DNA of 12,009 nt, taken from contig CAZNYF010000087.1 in assembly GCA_964577195.1 (NCBI GenBank), positions 1 to 12,009 of the forward strand, written 5' to 3'. Below, piece after piece: positions 1 through 7,578 of the stretch. The notes under the pieces were generated by a model. That model saw only the letters and a program-made list of their open reading frames with translations. It did no database searches and had not been told where the DNA came from. Position 1 is the stretch's first letter; the number at the start of each line of letters is the position of its first letter. A program made the position numbers and the translations under genes. This DNA is from HyVt-560 sp964577195 (GTDB taxonomy: Bacteria; Pseudomonadota; Gammaproteobacteria; UWMA-0217).

Positions 1-654
1 AATGCGGCTAAAAAGGGTATTAAATTAATAGCAAAAAAATACCTTGGTCTTGCGAATTCAGCATTGAACAGGGGTGACCTCTCAAGTGCCTCTGCTTACC
101 ATGATCGAGCGAAAGCAGTCGATGCCAGCATCGAAGGCTTAGAAGAATTCGGTGCTGAATACCTGCAAGCAAGACAAAAAATAGCCAGTGATAAAAAAGC
201 ACAAAAACAAGCTGGAATCGAGGCACAACGTAGACAAAAAGCATGGCAAGAAAAACTGGTTCAGGAAAAAGCCGCTCTGCAACAAATTGAAGTAGAAAAT
301 ATTCGTAAACAAAAAGTGCAGCAGCAAGCAAGGTTAGCGGCACAACAACAAGCTCGACAAAACTGTATGTCAGAGTGCGAGCAAAACTCAAGTGCCTGTA
401 ATAATATTCCTCAAACAGATCATGATCAGTGTGTAGCAGAAATCAAAACAACTTGTGACAAGGTCCAGGAAGCTTGCCTGGATGACCCTCAAGTTTTTAT
501 GCTCTGGGGAGATCACGGCGCAGAATCAGAATGCCTGGGGCAGTGGCATGAATGCCAGGAAGACAATGAATTACAATGCTCGAAGTCTAAAAATGCCGCC
601 ACACCAAATTGTGCTACGAGGTACTCCGCCTGTGTACAAACCTGTGAAAATTGA
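1..654 (+). CDS. C-terminal part of a cysteine-rich protein of unknown function (5' end outside window)
   Basis: I do not recognise this gene. The frame is open from base 1, so the TTG at 64 is probably internal and the gene starts upstream; 217 codons are visible. Residues about 13-55 look like a TPR-type helical repeat (LANSALNRGDLSSASAYHDRAKAVD). Residues about 55-120 are rich in Lys, Gln, Ala and Arg and look like a long helix or coiled coil. The last 96 residues hold 12 cysteines (122, 126, 133, 144, 152, 159, 178, 185, 193, 204, 211, 215), with gaps of 3, 6, 10, 7, 6, 18, 6, 7, 10, 6 and 3 residues, a perfect mirror pattern. An even number of regularly spaced cysteines suggests disulfides and therefore an exported or periplasmic tail, but any signal peptide would lie outside the window. 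The gene converges on the glutamine synthetase gene. Coding is certain from length and composition; function is unknown. Confidence 0.8.
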   Translation, partial: NAAKKGIKLIAKKYLGLANSALNRGDLSSASAYHDRAKAVDASIEGLEEFGAEYLQARQKIASDKKAQKQAGIEAQRRQKAWQEKLVQEKAALQQIEVENIRKQKVQQQARLAAQQQARQNCMSECEQNSSACNNIPQTDHDQCVAEIKTTCDKVQEACLDDPQVFMLWGDHGAESECLGQWHECQEDNELQCSKSKNAATPNCATRYSACVQTCEN

Positions 655-696
655 ATAAGGACAAGCTGAGTAACTTAGCGCAAAATCTGCGGACAT

Positions 697-724
697 AAAA
701 AAAGGCCGCTATCGAAGCGACCTT
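697..724 (-). terminator. Rho-independent terminator between convergent genes
   Basis: On the plus strand AAGGCCGCT (702-710) and AGCGACCTT (716-724) form a 9-base stem with one C/A mismatch and a 5-base loop. Read on the minus strand, the hairpin is followed by seven T (697-703), the classic intrinsic terminator form, 28 bases after the glutamine synthetase stop. On the plus strand only a weak ATTATA follows, so termination of the cysteine-rich gene here is possible but less certain. Confidence 0.8.
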
Positions 725-751
725 ATTATACGGCTAGTGAAAAGCAGTGGT

Positions 752-2926
752 TTAACGAATAAACAGCATCTCTGAGTACTTGGGAAGCGGCCATAATTCA
801 TCAGCGACCTCTACTTCAAGCGCATCCGCGTGTTCACGAACTTCCAACATCAATGCAAGCAGTTCATTAGCGCAGTATTGCATGTGCTCATCGGTAGAGC
901 CAAAGTCTTCTTTTTCAGCGGCGGTGTTGAGTTTTTCTACCGCTGCTAGCATTGCATTGCTTTCTTCGGCGATTTTTTGAGCGACTGATACCACCATGCC
1001 GATTCCCAACTCTGACATGCTGGCATTGGTCACGGCTAGATCACCGAGATAACGCACAGCGGCGGGATAGATGATGGTTTTGGCGATATCGGCAACCAGT
1101 TTCGCTTCGAGTTCGATGGAAAGAATGTATTGCTCTGCGTAGACTTCGTAGCGACTTTCGAGCTCAACCGGTGAGAGAACGCCTGTAGATTCAAACAGCG
1201 CTTTGACTGAATCTTCACGCAATGCCGGTAGTGCATCAGCCGTGGTTGGGATGTTCTTTAAACCACGAACTTCAACGGCTTCTTTATGCCATTCTGCTGA
1301 GTAACCGTCGCCCCCAAAAACTGCATTGCCGTGCTCATTCATCAGTTCTTTGAGAACGGTAATGACGGCAGCGGTCTGGTCTGCACCGCCATCCAGTTCT
1401 GCTTCGAGCTTGTCGCTAATCCAGTTGAGTGAATCAGCCAGCATGGTGTTCATGGCAATCAATGGGCCTGCGACAGATTGTGCCGAACCCACTGCGCGGA
1501 ATTCAAAGCGGTTGCCGGTAAAGGCAAATGGCGAAGTTCGGTTACGATCACCAGGATCGCGTTCGAAGTTGAGAATCTGCGAAAGACCAAGATCCATTTC
1601 GCCGCCAGATTTGCTGCCAGTCAGCTTGCCTGCCTTGATATCGTCAAAGACTTTTTCCAGTTGATCACCGAGGTAGACAGAAAGAATCGCTGGAGGCGCT
1701 TCGTTCGCACCAAGGCGATGATCATTACCGGCAGACGCAATAACAGAACGCAGCAATGGACCGTGCAGATGTACGCCACGAATCACAGCGCCACAGAACA
1801 GTAGAAAGTTGAGATTGTCATGCGGGGTGCTGCCGGGATCGAGTAAGTTGCCTTGTGTCGAGTTACCAACAGACCAGTTGACGTGTTTGCCAGAACCGTT
1901 AATACCTGCAAAGGGCTTCTCGTGCATCAAGCAGACCATGCCGTGTTTTTGGGCAGTGGTTTTGAGAATGGTCATCAACAATTGCTGGTGATCCGCCGCA
2001 ACATTAGCCGCTTCATAATAAGGTGCAATTTCAAATTGTGCTGGCGCCACTTCATTGTGGTGGGTTTTGGCGGGAATGCCGAGTCTGTAGAGCTGGTCTT
2101 CAACATCCTGCATATAGACCTGAACACGCGCCTGAATAGCACCAAAATAGTGATCATCAAACTGCTGACCCTTGGCAGATGGTGCACCAAACAAGGTACG
2201 ACCAGCCAGCAGTAGGTCAGGGCGAGCATTGGCAAAATTGCTATCAATCAGGAAATATTCTTGCTCTGCACCACAGCTTGAATTTAACGGTGTAATTTCT
2301 TCTTCGCCCATCAAGCTCAGCACCCTTGTGCCAGCCTTGTTCATGGCAGCATTGGAACGCAGTAGAGGGATTTTCTTATCCAGCGCATCACCAGTCCATG
2401 ACATGAACACGCTGGGAATCATCAGTGTGGAACCATTGTCTGTTTGCATAATGTAAACAGGGCTGGTGGGATCCCAGGCGGTATAACCACGCGCCGCGTT
2501 AGTGACACGAATGCTGCCGTTTGGGAACGATGAACCGTCCGGCTCACCCTTAATTAACAGGCTGCCGGTGAATTCGGTAATGGCATTACCTTCAGAATTA
2601 GTAATGATAAAGCTATCGTGCTTTTCAGCTGAGACGTTCGTCATCGGATAGAAAATATGCGAGAAGAATTTAGCATTCTTGGATTGCGCCCAGTCTTTCA
2701 TCGCGGCAGCAACAACATCGGCTACGGCAGGGCTAAGAGGTGCGCCAGTCTGAACAGTTTTCTTAACCGCTTTGAAGGCATTCTTGGAAAGGGCTTCTTC
2801 CATCTTGGCCAGATTAAAAACATCGCTGGCCCAGATCTTTTCCAGTGATTTAGGCGTTTTGACAGGCGTTGGCTCACGATTGGTGATTTCGTTAATTGCT
2901 TGAAGGCGAGATTGATTTCCGCTCAT
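752..2926 (-). CDS. glnN: Type III glutamine synthetase (GSIII)
   Basis: It makes glutamine from glutamate, ammonia and ATP in the cytoplasm. The 724 residues fit the GSIII family (about 700-730), much longer than the roughly 470 of GlnA type I. GSIII features visible: the N-terminal block FFSHIFYPMTNVSAEKHDSF (about 87-106), the ATP/glutamate-site stretch NGSGKHVNWS (343-352), the GNDHRLGANEAPPA segment, and GNRFEFRAVGSAQSVAGP near the end of the catalytic domain, followed by a helical GSIII C-terminal region. The start is supported by AGAGGA (2936-2941, read on the minus strand), 9 bases from the ATG. It stands alone and is transcribed away from thrC. A sigma-54 promoter and NtrC-like sites upstream suggest induction by nitrogen limitation. 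GSIII is best known from Bacteroidetes, cyanobacteria and some Firmicutes, and is a minority form in gammaproteobacteria, so a normal glnA probably exists elsewhere in the genome (inference). Confidence 0.95.
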   Translation of the reverse strand: MSGNQSRLQAINEITNREPTPVKTPKSLEKIWASDVFNLAKMEEALSKNAFKAVKKTVQTGAPLSPAVADVVAAAMKDWAQSKNAKFFSHIFYPMTNVSAEKHDSFIITNSEGNAITEFTGSLLIKGEPDGSSFPNGSIRVTNAARGYTAWDPTSPVYIMQTDNGSTLMIPSVFMSWTGDALDKKIPLLRSNAAMNKAGTRVLSLMGEEEITPLNSSCGAEQEYFLIDSNFANARPDLLLAGRTLFGAPSAKGQQFDDHYFGAIQARVQVYMQDVEDQLYRLGIPAKTHHNEVAPAQFEIAPYYEAANVAADHQQLLMTILKTTAQKHGMVCLMHEKPFAGINGSGKHVNWSVGNSTQGNLLDPGSTPHDNLNFLLFCGAVIRGVHLHGPLLRSVIASAGNDHRLGANEAPPAILSVYLGDQLEKVFDDIKAGKLTGSKSGGEMDLGLSQILNFERDPGDRNRTSPFAFTGNRFEFRAVGSAQSVAGPLIAMNTMLADSLNWISDKLEAELDGGADQTAAVITVLKELMNEHGNAVFGGDGYSAEWHKEAVEVRGLKNIPTTADALPALREDSVKALFESTGVLSPVELESRYEVYAEQYILSIELEAKLVADIAKTIIYPAAVRYLGDLAVTNASMSELGIGMVVSVAQKIAEESNAMLAAVEKLNTAAEKEDFGSTDEHMQYCANELLALMLEVREHADALEVEVADELWPLPKYSEMLFIR

Positions 2927-3106
2927 TTTCCACTTTCCTCTGATTATTTAGGGGTTGGATGTTGTCTGCTAATGTTGCTGCTAAAGGGTGACGCTAAAAA
3001 TAAAGTGCTCAATGATAGCTGATTCTGTACTTTGAGTCGTTGCAATCAGTGATGTTTGTGTTATCAGTTAAATAGGGTTACTTTCTAGTCAATAGAAGAA
3101 AGATAT

Positions 3107-3123
3107 AAGCAAGAAACATACCA
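3107..3123 (-). promoter_or_regulatory. Sigma-54 (RpoN) -24/-12 promoter for glnN
   Basis: Read on the minus strand the sequence is TGGTATGTTTCTTGCTT. Against the consensus TGGCACG-N4-TTGCW it matches 5 of 7 in the -24 block and 5 of 5 in the -12 block, with the required GG and GC dinucleotides exactly 10 bases apart. Transcription would start near 3097, giving a leader of about 170 bases before the glnN start. The direction, the downstream gene and the upstream NtrC-like sites all agree. Confidence 0.7.
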
Positions 3124-3126
3124 TCT

Positions 3127-3141
3127 CTCAAAATCTTTGAG
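3127..3141. repeat. Perfect inverted repeat next to the sigma-54 element
   Basis: CTCAAA-ATC-TTTGAG, 6-base arms with a 3-base spacer, lies directly upstream of the -24 box as glnN reads. It could be a small operator; no known regulator is recognised and chance is possible in AT-rich DNA. Confidence 0.35.
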
Positions 3142-3183
3142 TGTTTGTTGTCAAATCTAGGTTGGTCATCACAATCCTATTGC

Positions 3184-3199
3184 CTAGCTGGGGAGCTAG
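3184..3199. repeat. Perfect inverted repeat with GGGG spacer
   Basis: CTAGCT-GGGG-AGCTAG, 6-base arms with a 4-base loop, lies between the NtrC-like sites and the sigma-54 promoter, in the stretch that would have to loop for enhancer contact. No T-run follows on either strand, so it is not an obvious terminator. Its role is unknown. Confidence 0.35.
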
Positions 3200-3220
3200 T
3201 CCTAATTTTCGGGTTAAAAT

Positions 3221-3256
3221 TGATCAGCAATGGTGCAACTGCACCAAGTTGGGTAG
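3221..3256 (-). promoter_or_regulatory. Candidate NtrC enhancer (two half-conserved sites)
   Basis: The known NtrC site has the form TGCACCA-N3-TGGTGCA. Here one site (3221-3237) has a perfect right half, TGGTGCA, and a poor left half, and a second (3240-3256) has a perfect left half, TGCACCA, and a right half that keeps TGG. The two perfect halves face each other as TGGTGCA-AC-TGCACCA (3231-3246). Site centres lie about 130 and 150 bases upstream of the predicted sigma-54 start, the usual enhancer distance, and 19 bases apart, about two helical turns. An alternative is that the 16-base palindrome is an operator for another regulator. Confidence 0.5.
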
Positions 3257-3327
3257 GAGGCTGTTTTTTTTAGGTGCCCTATAGTCAGACTCATAGAAGA
3301 AAATTCCGCTAAACTGTGGTACTTGGT

Positions 3328-3344
3328 ATTTACTCCCAGTAAAT
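3328..3344 (+). repeat. Inverted repeat just upstream of thrC start
   Basis: ATTTACT-CCC-AGTAAAT is a perfect 7-base inverted repeat with a 3-base loop, ending 7 bases before the thrC ATG, where a ribosome binding site would be expected. If transcribed it could form a small AU-rich hairpin in the initiation region; as DNA it could be an operator. Neither can be decided from sequence. Confidence 0.35.
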
Positions 3345-3351
3345 TATTAAT

Positions 3352-4836
3352 ATGAATTTAACTGAAACCCGTGGGAATGATGGTCAGTCACCCGCGAGCG
3401 TGACTTTTTCCCAGGCGATTTTACAGCCGATGTCCTCTTTTGGAGGCTTGTATGCGCCTGATAGCCTGCCGAATTTAGGTGAGGGTTTTCTGCAAGCGCA
3501 TCTTGATACGGACTACAAAGCCTTGGCGCGGGATGTATTGGCCGCTTTTAAGATTGATATTGATCAGTCAGTGATCGAGCAAGCACTGGATTTGTATGAT
3601 GGCTTTGATAATCCGCAGCAGCCGGTGCCGGTCGTGAAAGTGAAAGATGATCTATACGTCAGCGAGTTATATCATGGCCCCACGCGTGCTTTTAAAGACA
3701 TGGCGTTACAGCCATTTGGAGTAGTACTGGCATCTCTTGCTCAAGCCAGAGATGAGCGATATCTGATTCTTGCTGCCACCTCTGGTGACACTGGTCCAGC
3801 GGCATTGGAGACGTTCAAAAACCGCGATAACGTTCGTGTTGTTTGCCTTTATCCCGATGGCGGAACTTCCGATGTGCAGCGGCTGCAAATGGTCACAGAA
3901 GATGCACCCAACTTAAAAGTGATCGGTATTCATGGCGATTTTGATGATGCGCAAAATGCACTCAAGGCTTTGCTGTCTTCTGCAACTTTTAACACCAGCC
4001 TCAAAGAGAAACAAATTTCTCTGTCAGCAGCGAATTCGGTCAATTTCGGGCGGATCATTTTCCAAACCATTTATCATATTCACAGCTATCTTGAGCTGGT
4101 TAGACAGCAAGCGATTACGCTTGGAGAGAAGGTCTATCTGGATGTTCCCAGCGGTAATTTTGGTAATGCATTAGGCGGTTACTACGCGATGAAAATGGGC
4201 TTGCCAGTAGAGAAAATCTTAATCGCCTCGAACAATAACAATGTTCTCACCAAACTGATTAACAACGGCAGTTACGACTTGCGTAATCTAGCCGTGACTG
4301 CGACGACTTCTCCAGCAATGGATATTCTTAAATCTTCCAACATCGAGCGAATACTTTTTGATTTGTTTGGCACCGAACGTACTAAAGAATTGATGCAGGA
4401 ACTCGATGATCATAAGCATTATCAGCTTAGTGACGATGAACTGGCATCGCTACAGGCCATTTTTTCAGCGGACTATTGCACTGATGAAGAAGCTTCTAAC
4501 TACATTAAAGATACGTTTTACGATGAGTCTGTTGCAGCGGGTTATCTGATGGACCCCCACACCGCAACTTGTTTTAAGGCCTATGAGAAATGTCGAGATC
4601 TTCCGCTTAAAACCATCGTTTATTCGACAGCGGAATGGACCAAATTTTCGCCCACCATTGCGAATGCACTAACCGGTGAAATTGATGCTAGTGATATTGC
4701 TGCGCTAAAATCCATTGCAGAAACGGCGGATATATCTATTCCCAAACAGATTAGCGAGGTTTTTGAGCGGCAGGTCGTTCAGGACAGCGTGATTGATAAA
4801 GAGAATATCGAGCAGGAAATTTTAAAATTCCTGTAA
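3352..4836 (+). CDS. thrC: Threonine synthase
   Basis: A PLP enzyme that converts O-phospho-homoserine and water to threonine and phosphate, the last step of threonine synthesis. The 494 residues are of the long class. The N-terminus MNLTETRGNDGQ...SFGGLYAP is the usual threonine synthase opening and fixes the ATG at 3352. The PLP lysine is K115 in HGPTRAFKDMALQ. The phosphate-cup region ATSGDTGPAAL, SGNFGNALGGYYA and the C-terminal YSTAEWTKFSPTIANAL segment are also typical. It is not beside thrA or thrB, as in many non-enteric gammaproteobacteria. No Shine-Dalgarno sequence is visible in the 20 bases before the start (a 7-base inverted repeat sits there instead), so initiation may be leaderless or S1-dependent. 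The last 15 residues are an acidic helix. Transcribed divergently from glnN; a 122-base gap follows before leuS. Confidence 0.96.
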   Translation: MNLTETRGNDGQSPASVTFSQAILQPMSSFGGLYAPDSLPNLGEGFLQAHLDTDYKALARDVLAAFKIDIDQSVIEQALDLYDGFDNPQQPVPVVKVKDDLYVSELYHGPTRAFKDMALQPFGVVLASLAQARDERYLILAATSGDTGPAALETFKNRDNVRVVCLYPDGGTSDVQRLQMVTEDAPNLKVIGIHGDFDDAQNALKALLSSATFNTSLKEKQISLSAANSVNFGRIIFQTIYHIHSYLELVRQQAITLGEKVYLDVPSGNFGNALGGYYAMKMGLPVEKILIASNNNNVLTKLINNGSYDLRNLAVTATTSPAMDILKSSNIERILFDLFGTERTKELMQELDDHKHYQLSDDELASLQAIFSADYCTDEEASNYIKDTFYDESVAAGYLMDPHTATCFKAYEKCRDLPLKTIVYSTAEWTKFSPTIANALTGEIDASDIAALKSIAETADISIPKQISEVFERQVVQDSVIDKENIEQEILKFL

Positions 4837-4958
4837 CTACCGAAATCCATACTGGTACCTTAATTTGCCAGCGATTGGGTTCCATCTCAATGAGTCAATG
4901 TAGACCCCTAATCCTCTGCGCTGGTATCCTTCGCCTTTCTCCATAAACGACCACATCG

Positions 4959-7562
4959 ATGCAAGAGCAATACAACCCAAAGAAAGTCGAGAGCACCGCC
5001 CAGAGTTGGTGGAACGAGCAACAGTCTTTCAAGGCTATTGAGGAGTCCGATAAGGAAAAATTTTACTGCTTGTCGATGTTCCCGTATCCCTCAGGCAAGC
5101 TGCACATGGGGCATGTCCGAAACTACACCATCGGTGATGTGATTTCTCGCTACCAGCGGATGCTCGGCAAAAATGTACTGCAACCCATGGGTTGGGATGC
5201 GTTTGGCTTACCTGCTGAAAACGCCGCGATGAAAAATAATGTCCCGCCTGCCGCATGGACTTACGACAACATCGACTATATGCGCAAGCAGCTCAAATCT
5301 TTGGGACTTGCCATTGATTGGGAGCGAGAACTCGCTACTTGTCAGCCGCAGTACTACCGCTGGAATCAATGGTTGTTCTTGCGCATGCTCGAAAAAGGCA
5401 TTGCCTATCAAAAGACCGGGACTGTCAATTGGGATCCCGTCGATCAAACCGTACTCGCCAATGAGCAAGTGATCGAGGGACGCGGCTGGCGAACGGGTGC
5501 GTTGATTGAAAAGCGCGAAATCCCTATGTACTACCTCGCGATTACCGACTATGCCGATGAGCTGCTCGCCGATCTTGACCAGCTCGATGACTGGCCGGAG
5601 CGCGTCCGTACGATGCAGGCGAACTGGATTGGAAAATCCTACGGTGTGCGTTTTGCCTTTCCTTATGAGCTGGATGGCAAAGCTGACAACCTTTGGGTTT
5701 TCACCACCCGTGCTGACACCATTATGGGCGTTACTTTTTGCGCTGTTTCAGCAGAGCATCCATTGGCTGAACATGCCGCCAAAGATAATCCTGAGCTAGC
5801 TAATTTCATGGATGAGTGCAAGCAGGGCGGTGTCGCCGAAGCGGATATCGCAACGATGGAAAAGAAGGGCATGGCAACGGGTATTGCAGTTACCCACCCG
5901 CTGACCGGTGAGTCGGTTCCTGTGTGGGTTGGCAACTATGTGCTGGCAAGCTACGGCGAAGGTGCGGTGATGGCTGTTCCTGCACACGACGAGCGTGACT
6001 TTCATTTTGCCAAACAATACGGCCTGGAAATTAAACAGGTGATCATGGCAGAAGATAAAACCTTCAGCGATGCCGAATGGCAAGACTGGTATGGCGATAA
6101 GCAAATTGGCCGCTGCATAAATTCCGCAGCTTATGATGGGCTCGATTACCAACAAGCGATTGATGCTATCGCTACTGATCTGAAAACCAAAGACTTGGGC
6201 GATAAACAAGTCCAATGGCGTTTGCGTGACTGGGGTGTCTCCCGGCAGCGCTACTGGGGCTGCCCGATTCCAATTGTTCATTGCGATAGCTGCGGCGACG
6301 TCCCTGTGCCCGATGAAGACCTGCCCGTTGAGCTACCCGAGGATTGTGTGCCTGATGGCTCGGGCAATCCGCTCAACAAGCTCGATGCTTTCATTAACTG
6401 CGAATGCCCCAAATGCGGCAAACCTGCAAAGCGTGAAACCGATACGCTGGATACCTTTGTAGATTCCAGCTGGTACTACTCTCGTTACTGTGCCGCCGAT
6501 AATGAGAATGCAATGGTCGATGAGCGTAGTAACTACTGGATGCCCGTCGATCAATACATCGGTGGTATCGAGCACGCTATTTTGCACCTGCTATATTCGC
6601 GCTTCTGGAGCAAAGTGATGCGTGATTTAGGCCTGGTCAGCTATGACGAACCTTTCAAAAAACTGCTTACGCAAGGCATGGTGCTCAACCATATTTTTTC
6701 ACGTCGTACCGATAAAGGTGGCATTGAATATTACGCTCCGGATGAAATTCGTCCCGAGCTTGATGAGGCTGGACAGATTATCGCTGCAACCTTGCTGGAA
6801 GATAATCAGCCGGTTGACTACGGCGGTATCGGCACGATGTCCAAATCCAAACGCAATGGTGTCGATCCGCAGCCATTAATCGAAGAATACGGGGCGGATA
6901 CTGCACGTTTATTCATGATGTTTGCCGCACCGCCAGAGCAAACGCTGGAATGGTCAGAAACCGGTGTCGAAGGCGCATCCCGCTTTTTGAAAAAGCTCTG
7001 GCGACAGACCTACGAGCACGTGCAAACAGGGGCAACGCCATCGCTGGCAGTTGATCAGCTAGATAAAAACCAAAAAGCACTACGCACCAAACTGCATCAA
7101 ACCATTGAGAAAGTGACTGACGATATCGGTCGCCGTTTCACCTTTAATACCGCTGTTGCTGCCTGCATGGAATTGCTTAACGATCTTGGCAAAGCCGAAG
7201 ATAAAAGCGATCAGGGCAGGGCGGTGGCACAAGAAAGTCTAGAAGCCGTAGTACTGATGCTCTCACCCATCGTTCCGCATATTACCCATGTATTGTGGAA
7301 TCTGTTGGGTCACGAGACCGTTGCAATCGATAATGCCTGGCCGCAGGTCGATTCGGCTGCATTGGTTCAGGACACCGTTGAACTGGTTGTGCAGGTTAAC
7401 GGTAAGCTACGTGGAAAAATCGAAGTCGCCAATGATCTGCCTAAAGACGAGATCGAAAAAGTCGCCCTGACCGATGCGAACGTACAACGATTTGTTGCCG
7501 ATAAAACGGTTCGAAAAATCATTGTCGTTCCCGGCAGGCTTGTGAATATAGTGGTGGGATAA
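4959..7562 (+). CDS. leuS: Leucyl-tRNA synthetase
   Basis: A class Ia synthetase that charges tRNA-Leu in the cytoplasm. The 867 residues compare with about 860 in E. coli. It starts MQEQYNPKKVES, close to the E. coli N-terminus, which supports this ATG although there is no Shine-Dalgarno sequence before it. HIGH-type motif HMGH at 49-52 and KMSKS-type TMSKS at 626-630. The CP1 editing domain is intact, with the threonine-rich TTRADT at 249-254 and the conserved aspartate D344 in PAHDERD. A zinc-type insertion has C442 and C445, then C481, C483 and C486. WGVSRQRYWGCPIP and the DTLDTFVDSSWYY segment are typical, and the C-terminal tRNA-binding domain ends in IVVPGRLVNIVVG. It heads a unit with lptE, whose start lies 16 bases beyond its stop, as in other gammaproteobacteria. 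The 122-base upstream gap shows TTGCCA (4865-4870) but no strong -10. Confidence 0.98.
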   Translation: MQEQYNPKKVESTAQSWWNEQQSFKAIEESDKEKFYCLSMFPYPSGKLHMGHVRNYTIGDVISRYQRMLGKNVLQPMGWDAFGLPAENAAMKNNVPPAAWTYDNIDYMRKQLKSLGLAIDWERELATCQPQYYRWNQWLFLRMLEKGIAYQKTGTVNWDPVDQTVLANEQVIEGRGWRTGALIEKREIPMYYLAITDYADELLADLDQLDDWPERVRTMQANWIGKSYGVRFAFPYELDGKADNLWVFTTRADTIMGVTFCAVSAEHPLAEHAAKDNPELANFMDECKQGGVAEADIATMEKKGMATGIAVTHPLTGESVPVWVGNYVLASYGEGAVMAVPAHDERDFHFAKQYGLEIKQVIMAEDKTFSDAEWQDWYGDKQIGRCINSAAYDGLDYQQAIDAIATDLKTKDLGDKQVQWRLRDWGVSRQRYWGCPIPIVHCDSCGDVPVPDEDLPVELPEDCVPDGSGNPLNKLDAFINCECPKCGKPAKRETDTLDTFVDSSWYYSRYCAADNENAMVDERSNYWMPVDQYIGGIEHAILHLLYSRFWSKVMRDLGLVSYDEPFKKLLTQGMVLNHIFSRRTDKGGIEYYAPDEIRPELDEAGQIIAATLLEDNQPVDYGGIGTMSKSKRNGVDPQPLIEEYGADTARLFMMFAAPPEQTLEWSETGVEGASRFLKKLWRQTYEHVQTGATPSLAVDQLDKNQKALRTKLHQTIEKVTDDIGRRFTFNTAVAACMELLNDLGKAEDKSDQGRAVAQESLEAVVLMLSPIVPHITHVLWNLLGHETVAIDNAWPQVDSAALVQDTVELVVQVNGKLRGKIEVANDLPKDEIEKVALTDANVQRFVADKTVRKIIVVPGRLVNIVVG

Positions 7563-7568
7563 GATGCT

Positions 7569-7572
7569 GGAG
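7569..7572 (+). promoter_or_regulatory. Ribosome binding site that sets the lptE start
   Basis: GGAG lies 6 bases before the ATG at 7579. The upstream in-frame ATG at 7564 has no comparable site and would add five charged or polar residues (MLEKP) before the signal peptide. Confidence 0.6.
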
Positions 7573-7578
7573 AAGCCC

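Larger units (their letters stand above)
2927..3351. promoter_or_regulatory. Divergent control region between glnN and thrC
   Basis: These 425 bases hold no convincing gene and are AT-rich relative to the flanks. In order from glnN they contain the glnN ribosome binding site, an apparent leader of about 170 bases, a sigma-54 element (3107-3123), an inverted repeat (3127-3141), a hairpin CTAGCT-GGGG-AGCTAG (3184-3199), NtrC-like half-sites (3221-3256), a run of eight T (3263-3271 area), TATAGT (3280-3285, 5 of 6 to a -10 box but with no good -35), and a hairpin just before thrC (3328-3344). I could not place a confident thrC promoter. Confidence 0.7.

Noticed and set aside
64..654. TTG at 64 as the true start of the left-edge gene
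   Set aside because: The same frame is open to base 1 and encodes residues that continue the helical repeat, so the gene is cut by the window edge.
1853..2215. A 120-codon plus-strand ORF opposite glnN, with several similar ones (1326-1664, 1478-1804, 2172-2456)
   Set aside because: They lie wholly inside the convincing glutamine synthetase gene on the other strand, have no family resemblance, and their composition is that of a codon shadow.
3149..3154. Perfect TTGACA on the minus strand as a sigma-70 promoter for glnN
   Set aside because: No acceptable -10 box lies 15-19 bases downstream; the sigma-54 element is the better candidate.
3231..3271. Hairpin TGGTGC-AACT-GCACCA followed by a run of eight T as a terminator
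   Set aside because: The T-run is about 17 bases beyond the hairpin, too far for an intrinsic terminator, and no gene ends upstream on that strand.
5796..6281. A 161-codon minus-strand ORF inside leuS
   Set aside because: It is antisense to a highly conserved part of leuS with no recognisable protein features; it is a shadow.
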